Shown: positions 24,113-33,800 of the stretch, piece by piece
Layout: every line of letters starts with the position of its first letter
Numbering within the stretch: position 1 is the stretch's first letter
Source: Pleodorina starrii
Lineage: Eukaryota; Chlorophyta; Chlorophyceae; Chlamydomonadales; Volvocaceae
Assembly (NCBI GenBank): GCA_030267565.1
Contig: BRXU01000035.1
Coordinates: forward strand, 465,001-529,000
Reading direction: 5' to 3'
DNA: 64,000 nucleotides
The notes under the pieces: generated by a model
What the model was told of the DNA's origin: nothing
What the model saw: the letters and a program-made list of their open reading frames with translations, nothing else
Database searches by the model: none
Made by a program: the position numbers and the translations under genes

Positions 24113-26179
24113 ATGGCCAAGAAGAAGGACAAGACCAAGGCTGTTCCTAAACAACCTTCCTTTAATATTCCTGAGGATGATGCGACTCCAGTCGTATCAG
24201 GTCGTGAGCCGGCTGCGGCCGATCACACCAATCCTCTCCCCGGAGCGACTCCAGTCGCGGTTACGGGTACTAATTCGTCTCCTCAAGGAGCAACTAAGGC
24301 CAAAGGATCTATGCCTGAGGCCGGCATTCAGCCACAAACTCTTCCGCCGCAAGTCGCCGCTACCATCGCAAATGCAAGCGCGCGACGCGTATGGCGGACT
24401 TTCATTAAAAAGTTTGCAGACATGAAAGACATTCAATTGCCTGCTAACTTCACTTCGCTGCCTGCCGCTGATCTCGTTGCGTTTGCGCAGAGCATCAACA
24501 TGGACCCTGCGGCGCCGGCGGCGGCCCTTGCGGCTGCCTTAAACAGCCAGGAGCAGTTCGGACAGGCCATGCAGCTCCAGCAGCAACAGCAGCAGCAGGC
24601 CCTCGCTGCCGGGCAGGACGGCCGCAACGTCGCCCCGGCTCTCGATGCCGCGGCAACCGCGGCCGGCCAGCCGGCCGCACCCGGTCAACCGGGTGTGGAG
24701 GCACAACAAGGCCTTTCTCAGCAGGCGCTGGCGCAGGTGCACCAGGTGTGCACCAACGTGTTTCAACACGCCATGGGCCAGATTGTGACGCTCATGGACG
24801 CGCGCTTTGCCGAGTTCAAGGCGAGCAACGCTAATGGCAACCAGGCAGCGGCCGCAGCTGCAGCAGCGGGCATGGCCGCAGCGGCGGCGGCTGACGCCAT
24901 GGAAGCCGATGGCGCAGGCGCAGATGGCCCCTCCTCGGACACCAGCTCTGAGGAGAGCGACAGCAGCGACGACGATGACGCGTCGCCGGCGGGCCGCATC
25001 ATCAAGTCCACCCGCAAGCACATCCTTGCGGAGCTGAAGAAGACGGACATGCGCTCGGGCCGCGAGCGCAGCAAAGCCATGAAGGGCTTCGCTAAAACGT
25101 TCGCCAGCCTACTAACGCCGGCCCAGGCTGCCAAGATGTCGGCGTCGGAGCTCGTCGCCTCCTGGCAGGAGCGCGGCAATGGCTACATGCACCTGCACGA
25201 CTGGGCGCCTCTGTCCGGCGCCGAGCTGGACCCACGCGCCTACCTGTCGCACCTGGAATTTGATATGCCGCGGGATGCGGACGTCCAGGCGGCGCTGGCC
25301 AGCCTCCGCAGCAACGGCGGCGCGGGCGGAAGCAACGGCGGCGCCGGCGGCAGTACCGCCGGCGGCTGGCAAAGCCAGGAGGTGAGAAAGAAGGTTCCGG
25401 AGCCGTATAAGTTCACGGGGGCCACGGACAAGCATGTCACGTGCGTGCAAACGTGGTTCGATACCTTCATCACCTACTGCGACACCACTCACATCAACCC
25501 CATTCAGAACCTAGCGTTCTTCACCACGGGGGCTGCACAAGAGTGGGTGGTGGGATACATGGGCGACGCGCTGACTAGCGGGGTCGTCGTGACGCGCGAG
25601 CAGCTGCGCACCGATTTCCTCGTCCAGTTCGGCGATATCCGCCGTCACACTGCCCAGTCCGCACGCGAACGCTTTCACGCGGGGGAGCACAGCATGAAAC
25701 CGGGCGAAAAGGTCAACCTGTACACGCAGCGCTTCCGCACGATCGTGCGGGACGCCAAGGGCATGTCTCAGGTGGATCAGATTTTCTGGTACCTTCACGG
25801 GCTTCTCCCCGCACTTAAGAAGGCATGCGCTACGGACGCCCTGGGCAAGGACTGGGTCTCGGTGGAAGATCTCATTCGCTTTGCACTGAGCCAGGAGCTT
25901 CGTGCTAACATTGCGAAATCCGCTTCTAACACCCACGCTACGGTGGCCGCTGTTTCTACCCCCTCCCAACCTCGCAAGCAGAAGCGGAAACGCTCCGAGC
26001 GCTCCGAGGACGGAGACAAGAAGCCCCCCAGGTGCATTCACTGCGCCGAGGAGTTCCCCGACGGCTTCCCGCCGTCGCACTTGCGAAAGTGCGACGTCTT
26101 TCAGCGCAAGCTGAAGGCCGGGTTGATCAAGGACGGCAGCAGGGGCAAGAAGGCGGACCGCAAAGATGGCAAGCGTTAG
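24113..26179 (+). CDS. gag: Gag polyprotein of the Ty3/gypsy element
   Basis: This 688-residue ORF starts at an ATG 38 bases inside the left LTR and encodes the structural protein expected to package element RNA into particles. The N-terminus is lysine-rich. Residues about 100-290 are rich in Ala and Gln with a Q tract, followed by an acidic Ser/Asp/Glu patch near 280-295 and a Gly-rich linker near 400-420. A retrotransposon-gag (capsid-like) domain follows at about 425-610, with the characteristic W-rich helix pattern. Near residue 645 there is one zinc-finger-like C-X2-C-X11-H-X3-C, which is not the canonical retroviral CCHC spacing, in a Lys/Arg-rich tail. It ends at a UAG, after which the same frame continues open into pol. 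Confidence 0.93.
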   Translation: MAKKKDKTKAVPKQPSFNIPEDDATPVVSGREPAAADHTNPLPGATPVAVTGTNSSPQGATKAKGSMPEAGIQPQTLPPQVAATIANASARRVWRTFIKKFADMKDIQLPANFTSLPAADLVAFAQSINMDPAAPAAALAAALNSQEQFGQAMQLQQQQQQQALAAGQDGRNVAPALDAAATAAGQPAAPGQPGVEAQQGLSQQALAQVHQVCTNVFQHAMGQIVTLMDARFAEFKASNANGNQAAAAAAAAGMAAAAAADAMEADGAGADGPSSDTSSEESDSSDDDDASPAGRIIKSTRKHILAELKKTDMRSGRERSKAMKGFAKTFASLLTPAQAAKMSASELVASWQERGNGYMHLHDWAPLSGAELDPRAYLSHLEFDMPRDADVQAALASLRSNGGAGGSNGGAGGSTAGGWQSQEVRKKVPEPYKFTGATDKHVTCVQTWFDTFITYCDTTHINPIQNLAFFTTGAAQEWVVGYMGDALTSGVVVTREQLRTDFLVQFGDIRRHTAQSARERFHAGEHSMKPGEKVNLYTQRFRTIVRDAKGMSQVDQIFWYLHGLLPALKKACATDALGKDWVSVEDLIRFALSQELRANIAKSASNTHATVAAVSTPSQPRKQKRKRSERSEDGDKKPPRCIHCAEEFPDGFPPSHLRKCDVFQRKLKAGLIKDGSRGKKADRKDGKR
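26177..26179 (+). promoter_or_regulatory. In-frame UAG between gag and pol, candidate readthrough site
   Basis: Gag ends in AAG CGT TAG and the same frame continues GCG CTT GGC with no further stop until 30451. No ATG occurs in the pol frame until about 26441, so independent initiation would lose the first part. Stop-codon suppression is a known way for gammaretroviruses and some retrotransposons to set a Gag:Gag-Pol ratio. Suppression here is inferred from frame alone; an alternative is a point mutation in a formerly single ORF. Confidence 0.6.
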
Positions 26180-29100
26180 GCGCTTGGCAAGGACGCGGAG
26201 GGTGCGGGTTCTGACCCGCCAGAGCCAGCACGTGTGTCGAAAGCTCTAGGCTGTCGCGAAGCAGGTCCTAACCTGCCGGTTGCGCGCGTTGCTGTATCCC
26301 ACGCTCTAGGTGTTCGGGATGGTGGAATTGGTGCCGTAGGCGCGGCGGGACCCCCGGACCATACGTTGGGGTCTCCGCCGGCCGCTCAGGGGGTCGTTTT
26401 TGAGCTTCCTCCACCTCCACCGCCGGGAAACGACGACCGCATGTTTTGCAGTCGAGAGTTTGCTCGGGTGCAGTCGGAGTTGGGCGTCAAGTTTACCTTT
26501 GACGCCGCATGTAACAATTCTGGCACCAATGCTCTGTGCGTTCCTTTTGCCTCACCCAGCCAATCTTTCTTCGATAAGGACGTTGGCGGGGAAACCCTCT
26601 GGATAAATCCACCAGTACACGAAGTGGTCAGATGGCAGCAGCACTACGCGAAATGCAAAGCTGCACAGCCCAGCACCACCAGTGCCATGTTCGTAGCCCC
26701 CAAGTGGCCCGTGCTTGAGCAGCACTTTCAGTCTCTAGGCTACGCGCTCTTTAAGGAGTACCCTATTGGAAAGCGGCTTTTCACCACTCCCAATAACGAG
26801 CGGGGCAAAGCTCAGCTCATGGGTATCCCTTGGCCGGTCCAGCTTTGGTACGATCCTCCCAAAACGGAGGCTGTACTGCGCTCCGTACAGAACAACTCGG
26901 GCTACAGCATGCACTTCCTCAGCAAAATGTACGGCAAAGAGGCCCAAACGCTCGTTGACAGCGGGGCTTGTGCAGTGGGAGCTGCCGACGGCTTTGTTGG
27001 CCAATCTTTGGTCAACAGCTTGCGCCTAAAGGTGCAGCCAGCGGCGGTTACTTCCGTACGCCTCGCAGACGGTTCGCTCCAGCAACTGTTGGGTCAAGTC
27101 GCCGTGCCCATCCGCATGGGCACATACCGCGACACAGTGCGCCTCCTTGTGATGCCAGGCGGCATGCCCGGCACGGACATTTTGCTTGGGACAGATTGGC
27201 TCAAGCGGCTCAAGGCCGTTATGAGCTGGGACAGTGATTCGCTCACCCTCCAAAGGGGGGGGAAGAGCCTTACACTGCACCCGACTTACGTACACAGGTC
27301 GGCTGACACCGAACCTGACCCAATCGCGGTCATGAACTACGTGTGCGCGCGGTTGCACCAAGCGACGTCGGTTCCGCTTCTGAGCGCCAAGCAAGCTGCA
27401 AAGCTGCTTACGCGGGGTGCGCGATCGTACCTAATGCTAGTACGCGAAGATAGCGTTGAGCCCGCGGACCCTACTCGTTGCGAATCCGCGACGGTTGGGG
27501 CTGCTACGTCAACTGATGCTCCTGCGCCCATCGACCTGGTACCGCAGTCGGAAATAGAAGCACTGAAATCCGAATTTTCAGATGTCTTCGCGGAGCTGAA
27601 CGAGCCTCCACCGGAGCGTCCGGGAATAGGTCACACTATTCCCTTGGTAGAAGGCGCTCAGCCTCCCGCAAAACGTATGTACCGCTTAACTCAGGCTGAG
27701 CGGGAAGAGGTCAAAAAGCAAGTAGCGGATTTGCTTGCTAAAGGGTTCATCGAACCGAGCACCTCCCCATTCGGTGCGCCTGTTCTGTTTGTCGAAAAAC
27801 AGGACAAGACCCTTCGAATGTGTTTGGATTATAGAGCATTAAACAAAATCACCGTCAAGCGGAGATACCCAATGCCGTCCATAACCGACCTCTTCGACCA
27901 GTTGCAAGGCGCAAAAGTCTTTTCAAGCCTTGACTTGCAACAGGGTTACTACCAAATCCGCATTACACCTGAGGACAGACCTAAAACGAGCTTCCTCACG
28001 CCTGAGGGACAGTTTCAGTTCAAGGTCCTTTGTTTCGGCCTGACTAATGCGCCCGCAACGTTCCAATCCACCATGGCAACGATTTTTCGGGAGCACATTG
28101 GTCGATTTGTTCTCGTGTATTTGGACGATATACTTATTTTTTCTAAAACGGCACAAGAACATGTACGGCACCTCCGTATTGTACTTGAGCTGTTACGTGA
28201 GCACAAGTTCAGGGCAAAATTGCCTAAGTGCGACTTCAATAAAGCGGAATTGAAGTTTTTGGGGCACATCGTGGGCAGGGACGGCCTTAAGGTCGACCCG
28301 TCTAAAGTAAAAGTGGTACAGGACTGGGCCACTCCCACAAACGTTTCGCGTCTCAGGTCATTCCTGGGATTAGCGAATTATTTTAGGCGATTTATACAGG
28401 GTTATTCATCGCTCGTTGCCCCACTCACGTCATTGACGGGTGCTCAAGTACCTTGGGATTGGACACCGGAATGCCAATCCGCGTTTAATGGCGTGAAGCA
28501 CGCACTTACGAACGCACCGGTGTTAGTTCTGCCAGAACTGGACAAACCTTTTGAGGTTTGGTCCGACGCGTCCGTATTCGGGACGGGTGCCATCCTCTTG
28601 CAGGACGGTCGGCCGGTGGCTTACACAAGCCAGAAGTTTACTCCTGCGGAGATAAACTACACAACCACCGACCAGGAATGCCTTGGGGTTATCCATGCGT
28701 TAACCGAATGGAGGTGCTATCTTGACGGGGCACAGCACGTCACTTTAGTCACCGATCACCAACCCCTGGTATATCTGCAAGACCAGAAAAGCAATAATTT
28801 GCTTTCGCGCCGCCAAGCGCGCTGGATGGAATACCTTTCTCGTTTCAAGTTCGAATGGGAATATCGTCCGGGCAGAATTAACGTGGCCGACCCTATTAGC
28901 AGGGTACACGAGCCTACGGTGGCAGCTGCGCTCACACGGTCAAGCATCGTCGCTGATCTCTTGACGCGGATCCAGCGAGGGTACCACAAGGACCCATCCT
29001 TTGCTGACCCATTACGGATAGCTGGGCTGTACTATAACACGTCGCGAGGCCTCTGGCAAAAAGGCCAACGGGTGGTGATCCCCGACGCTGACGGGTTGCG

Positions 29101-30451
29101 CGATCTGATCATGGCTGAATACCATGACAGTATCACATCTGGGCATAGAGGAATAAGCCGCACAAAGGAAGTTATTTCCCGCTCGTACTGGTGGCCCACT
29201 CTGGACGCAGACGTGGCCGAGTATGTCGGAAGATGCCCCGAATGCCAGCGCAACAAGCCTTCCAACCATAAGCCGTATGGAAAGCTACAGCCCCTCCCAA
29301 TACCGGAGACAAATTGGGAGAGCGTGTCACTCGATTTGATCACGCAGCTACCGAAAACCGCTAAGGGCCACGACGCCGTACTTGTGTTTGTGGATCGGCT
29401 CAGCAAAATGGTGCACTTTGCTGCCACTCACACCGACGTCAGTGCTGAGGAGATAGCGTGGCTATACCTCGAACACGTTTTCAAGCATCATGGGCTGTCC
29501 AGGTCCCTGGTGTCTGACCGTGGAACTCAATTCACCGGTCATTTTTGGCAGGAGCTGTTTAAGAGCCTTCGCACCAAACTACGCATGAGCACCGCTTACC
29601 ATCCGCAAACGGACGGTCAGACGGAGCGCATGAACCGGCTCTTGGAAGAAACCCTTCGGCACTACGTCAATCCGACGCAGGATGATTGGGACAAACATCT
29701 GCCCTTAATCGAGTTTGCAATCAATAACTCGGAGCAGAGCAGTACCAATACAACGCCGTTCATGCTCAATTCGGGTCACCAACCTCGGGTTCCCGCGGAT
29801 GTTGACATCGAATTGGAGAATGGCAAAGTCCCATCGGCCAAAGAGTTTGCTTCCATTATGCGGGAACGCATCGCTGCGGCCCGCAGGCACCTGAAAGCGG
29901 CTCAGGATCGCCAACGCACTGCCTATAACCGCAAACGAGAGGATATCTCGTTTGACATTGGAGAAAACGTGTTGCTCTCTACATCCAACATTACGTTGAA
30001 GTCCCCTGGCGCAAAGAAGTTGCTGCCCAAATACATTGGGCCCTTCAAAATCCTGGCGCGCGTAGGTTCGGTGGCCTACAAACTTGACTTGCCAGCGGGA
30101 TACAAAATTCATCCAGTCTTCCACGTTTCGCTCCTAAAGCCTTACAAAGGTGACGGCACTTATCAACCGCCGCCCGCCTTTGTACTGGAAGGCGAGGAGT
30201 ACTGGAGCGTGGACAGTATCATCGACGTACGGGAACGCAAAATCGGGCGTAAAACACGCCGCGAATTTCTTGTAAAATGGGCCGGATTTGGTCCCGAACA
30301 TAACACTTGGGAGCCTGAAGAGTCCCTTCGAAGGGATTCCTTGGTTGCCGAGGAGGTCGATGCCTTCCTCACTAAGCGCACCCAGGCACCGCCTCCCCGG
30401 GTTAAGCCTACATCTCGGCACAGGCGCGTCAAAGGACAGCGCCGCCGGTGA
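26180..30451 (+). CDS. pol: Pol polyprotein: Dam-like domain, protease, RT, RNase H, integrase, chromodomain
   Basis: This frame follows directly from the gag UAG and makes the enzymes for reverse transcription and integration. Numbering is from 26234. Residues about 70-215 resemble phage/DIRS Dam-like adenine methyltransferases, with FDAAC then WINPPV near 125; the last motif residue is Val, not the aromatic of active NPPY/F/W enzymes. An aspartic protease has VDSGA near 240. The reverse transcriptase spans about 480-680 with YLDD near 628. RNase H spans about 765-890 (WSDAS, TTDQE, TDHQ). Integrase has an H-H-C-C zinc domain near 960-1010 and a D,D-E core (LDLI, SDRGTQF, TERMNRLLEE), then a GPFKI module near 1265. 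A C-terminal chromodomain lies at about 1322-1380 (EFLVKWAGF, NTWEPEESL), which in chromoviruses steers integration to marked chromatin. No internal stops are seen. Confidence 0.95.
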   Translation, partial: ALGKDAEGAGSDPPEPARVSKALGCREAGPNLPVARVAVSHALGVRDGGIGAVGAAGPPDHTLGSPPAAQGVVFELPPPPPPGNDDRMFCSREFARVQSELGVKFTFDAACNNSGTNALCVPFASPSQSFFDKDVGGETLWINPPVHEVVRWQQHYAKCKAAQPSTTSAMFVAPKWPVLEQHFQSLGYALFKEYPIGKRLFTTPNNERGKAQLMGIPWPVQLWYDPPKTEAVLRSVQNNSGYSMHFLSKMYGKEAQTLVDSGACAVGAADGFVGQSLVNSLRLKVQPAAVTSVRLADGSLQQLLGQVAVPIRMGTYRDTVRLLVMPGGMPGTDILLGTDWLKRLKAVMSWDSDSLTLQRGGKSLTLHPTYVHRSADTEPDPIAVMNYVCARLHQATSVPLLSAKQAAKLLTRGARSYLMLVREDSVEPADPTRCESATVGAATSTDAPAPIDLVPQSEIEALKSEFSDVFAELNEPPPERPGIGHTIPLVEGAQPPAKRMYRLTQAEREEVKKQVADLLAKGFIEPSTSPFGAPVLFVEKQDKTLRMCLDYRALNKITVKRRYPMPSITDLFDQLQGAKVFSSLDLQQGYYQIRITPEDRPKTSFLTPEGQFQFKVLCFGLTNAPATFQSTMATIFREHIGRFVLVYLDDILIFSKTAQEHVRHLRIVLELLREHKFRAKLPKCDFNKAELKFLGHIVGRDGLKVDPSKVKVVQDWATPTNVSRLRSFLGLANYFRRFIQGYSSLVAPLTSLTGAQVPWDWTPECQSAFNGVKHALTNAPVLVLPELDKPFEVWSDASVFGTGAILLQDGRPVAYTSQKFTPAEINYTTTDQECLGVIHALTEWRCYLDGAQHVTLVTDHQPLVYLQDQKSNNLLSRRQARWMEYLSRFKFEWEYRPGRINVADPISRVHEPTVAAALTRSSIVADLLTRIQRGYHKDPSFADPLRIAGLYYNTSRGLWQKGQRVVIPDADGLRDLIMAEYHDSITSGHRGISRTKEVISRSYWWPTLDADVAEYVGRCPECQRNKPSNHKPYGKLQPLPIPETNWESVSLDLITQLPKTAKGHDAVLVFVDRLSKMVHFAATHTDVSAEEIAWLYLEHVFKHHGLSRSLVSDRGTQFTGHFWQELFKSLRTKLRMSTAYHPQTDGQTERMNRLLEETLRHYVNPTQDDWDKHLPLIEFAINNSEQSSTNTTPFMLNSGHQPRVPADVDIELENGKVPSAKEFASIMRERIAAARRHLKAAQDRQRTAYNRKREDISFDIGENVLLSTSNITLKSPGAKKLLPKYIGPFKILARVGSVAYKLDLPAGYKIHPVFHVSLLKPYKGDGTYQPPPAFVLEGEEYWSVDSIIDVRERKIGRKTRREFLVKWAGFGPEHNTWEPEESLRRDSLVAEEVDAFLTKRTQAPPPRVKPTSRHRRVKGQRRR

Positions 30452-30482
30452 ATACTGGCATCGCTCCCGGGACGTTCGCTTC

Positions 30483-30495
30483 AAAGGGGGGGGAG
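30483..30495 (+). promoter_or_regulatory. Polypurine tract
   Basis: AAAGGGGGGGGAG lies flush against the right LTR, which is the required position of the plus-strand primer for LTR retrotransposon reverse transcription. Confidence 0.92.
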
Positions 30496-30869
30496 TGTAA
30501 CGATAATTATACTTATAATATTTCCGACTTATAACCAATGGTTAACGGAACTCACTAAAGTGAGGAACGACCGTTGGATTAGTTGGAGACGATAATTGCG
30601 GAGCCCTGTCGTACATCAAGATCTCAAGGCGTCGGCCTCATATGCCGACTGGTGGAGCTTATGGAATTGAATTCTATTTCTCAGGTGTCTGTTGACACCA
30701 CCTCTTACTACTGTATGTTTCTGATATTAGTTAGATTAGTGCTTGGTAAGCTGTTTAGGTGGGCGCCGTCTTCGTCTCCTTCAACTGGTCGTTCTTCGGT
30801 CGTCGCTCTGGCGACGCCTGGTACCTCGGTGAGTTCCCTTCCGCTGCGTAGCGTAGCTTAAACGTTACA
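30496..30869 (+). repeat. Right LTR
   Basis: This 374-bp repeat is identical to the left LTR except for C at 30841 in place of T at 24046. It follows the polypurine tract directly and ends GTTACA before the duplicated GGTGT. Confidence 0.97.
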
Positions 30870-30874
30870 GGTGT
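30870..30874. repeat. Right target-site duplication (GGTGT)
   Basis: Second copy of the five target bases. Satellite sequence continues from it without loss (GGTGTGAAACC). Confidence 0.93.
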
Positions 30875-33800
30875 GAAACCAGCCCAGCCCTCCTACACAC
30901 GGTTATCGTCGTACCTAGGCCGGTAGACTTGGCACACAGCTGCCTCAATACAATATCTAGGGCATGGTGTGATCAGATGCTGCGAACTTTACTCGTACGG
31001 CAGTGGCACGCGTTTCGCCCCTTTGCACCCCTGTGCCTTTGCAGCTGAGGTGTGAAACCAGCCCAGCCCTCCTACACACGGTTATCGTCGGACCTAGGCC
31101 GGTAGACTTGGCACACAGCTGCCTCAATACAATACCTAGGGCATTGTGTGATCAGATGCTGCGAACTTTACTCGTACGGCAGTGGCACGCGTTTCGCCCC
31201 TTTGCACCCCTGTGCCTTTGCAGCTGAGGTGTAAAACCAGCCCAGCCCTCCTACACACGGTTATCGTCGTACCTAGGCCGGTAGACTTGGCACACAGATG
31301 CCTTAATACAATATCTAGGGCATGGTGTGATCAGATGCTGCGAACTTTACTCGTACGGCAGTGGCACGCGTTTCGCCCCTTTGCACCCCTGTGCCTTTGC
31401 AGCTGAGGTGTGAAACCAGCCCAGCCCTCCTACACACGGTTATCGTCGTACCTAGGCCGGTAGACTTGGCACACAGATGCCTTAATACAATATCTAGGGC
31501 ATGGTGTGATCAGATGCTGCGAACTTTACTCGTACGGCAGTGGCACGCGTTTCGCCCCTTTGCACCCCTGTGCCTTTGCAGCTGAGGTGTGAAACCAGCC
31601 CAGCCCTCCTACACACGGTTATCGTCGTACCTAGGCCGGTAGACTTGGCACACAGCTGCCTCAATACAATACCTAGGGCATGGTGTGATCAGATGCTGCG
31701 AACTTTACTCGTACGGCAGTGGCACGCGTTTCGCCCCTTTGCACCCCTGTGCCTTTGCAGCTGAGGTGTGAAACCAGCCCAGCCCTCCTACACACGGTTA
31801 TCGTCGTACCTAGGCCGGTAGACTTGGCACACAGATGCCTTAATACAATATCTAGGGCATGGTGTGATCAGATGCTGCGAACTTTACTCGTACGGCAGTG
31901 GCACGCGTTTCGCCCCTTTGCACCCCTGTGCCTTTGCAGCTGAGGTGTGAAACCAGCCCAGCCCTCCTACACACGGTTATCGTCGTACCTAGGCCGGTAG
32001 ACTTGGCACACAGCTGCTACAATACAATATCTAGGGCATGGTGTGATCAGATGCTGCGAACTTTACTCGTACGGCAGTGGCACGCGTTTCGCCCCTTTGC
32101 ACCCCTGTGCCTTTGCAGCTGAGGTGTGAAACCAGCTCAGCCCTCCTACACACGGTTATCGTCGTACCTAGGCCGGTAGACTTGGCACACAGATGCCTTA
32201 ATACAATATCTAGGGCATGGTGTGATCAGATGCTGCGAACTTTACTCGTACGGCAGTGGCACGCGTTTCGCCCCTTTGCACCCCTGTGCCTTTGCAGCTG
32301 AGGTGTGAAACCAGCCCAGCCCTCCTACACACGGTTATCGTCGTACCTAGGCCGGTAGACTTGGCACACAGATGCCTTAATACAATATCTAGGGCATGGT
32401 GTGATCAGATGCTGCGAACTTTACTCGTACGGCAGTGGCACGCGTTTCGCCCCTTTGCACCCCTGTGCCTTTGCAGCTGAGGTGTGAAACCAGCCCAGCC
32501 CTCCTACACACGGTTATCGTCGTACCTAGGCCGGTAGACTTGGCACACAGATGCCTCAATACAATATCTAGGGCATGGTGTGATCAGATGCTGCGAACTT
32601 TACTCGTACGGCAGTGGCACGCGTTTCGCCCCTTTGCACCCCTGTGCCTTTGCAGCTGAGGTGTGAAACCAGCCCAGCCCTCCTACACACGGTTATCGTC
32701 GTACCTAGGCCGGTAGACTTGGCACACAGATGCCTTAATACAATATCTAGGGCATGGTGTGATCAGATGCTGCGAACTTTACTCGTACGGCAGTGGCACG
32801 CGTTTCGCCCCTTTGCACCCCTGTGCCTTTGCAGCTGAGGTGTGAAACCAGCCCAGCCCTCCTACACACGGTTATCGTCGTACCTAGGCCGGTAGACTTG
32901 GCACACAGCTGCTACAATACAATATCTAGGGCATGGTGTGATCAGATGCTGCGAACTTTACTCGTACGGCAGTGGCACGCGTTTCGCCCCTTTGCACCCC
33001 TGTGCCTTTGCAGCTGAGGTGTGAAACCAGCCCAGCCCTCCTACACACGGTTATCGTCGTACCTAGGCCGGTAGACTTGGCACACAGCTGCCTCAATACA
33101 ATACCTAGGGCATGGTGTGATCAGATGCTGCGAACTTTACTCGTACGGCAGTGGCACGCGTTTCGCCCCTTTGCACCCCTGTGCCTTTGCAGCTGAGGTG
33201 TGAAACCAGCCCAGCCCTCCTACACACGGTTATCGTCGTACCTAGGCCGGTAGACTTGGCACACAGATGCCTTAATACAATATCTAGGGCATGGTGTGAT
33301 CAGATGCTGCGAACTTTACTCGTACGGCAGTGGCACGCGTTTCGCCCCTTTGCACCCCTGTGCCTTTGCAGCTGAGGTGTGAAACCAGCCCAGCCCTCCT
33401 ACACACGGTTATCGTCGTACCTAGGCCGGTAGACTTGGCACACAGATGCCTTAATACAATATCTAGGGCATGGTGTGATCAGATGCTGCGAACTTTACTC
33501 GTACGGCAGTGGCACGCGTTTCGCCCCTTTGCACCCCTGTGCCTTTGCAGCTGAGGTGTGAAACCAGCCCAGCCCTCCTACACACGGTTATCGTCGTACC
33601 TAGGCCGGTAGACTTGGCACACAGATGCCTTAATACAATATCTAGGGCATGGTGTGATCAGATGCTGCGAACTTTACTCGTACGGCAGTGGCACGCGTTT
33701 CGCCCCTTTGCACCCCTGTGCCTTTGCAGCTGAGGTGTGAAACCAGCCCAGCCCTCCTACACACGGTTATCGTCGTACCTAGGCCGGTAGACTTGGCACA

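Larger units (their letters stand above)
23701..30869 (+). mobile_element. Complete Ty3/gypsy (chromovirus-like) LTR retrotransposon
   Basis: The element is 7,169 bp with 374-bp direct LTRs beginning TGTAACG and ending GTTACA, flanked by the 5-bp duplication GGTGT. Internally it has gag (24113-26179), a UAG, pol in the same frame (to 30451) and a polypurine tract (30483-30495). The domain order in pol, protease, reverse transcriptase, RNase H, integrase with a GPF-type module, then chromodomain, is that of Ty3/gypsy chromoviruses. An extra Dam-like methyltransferase domain sits between gag and protease. The LTRs differ at one visible position (T at 24046, C at 30841), so insertion was recent. 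All domains look intact, so it could be autonomous. Confidence 0.97.

Noticed and set aside
24539..25021. Long minus-strand ORFs opposite gag
   Set aside because: Ala/Gln-rich GC codons in gag leave the antisense frame open; no domain features.
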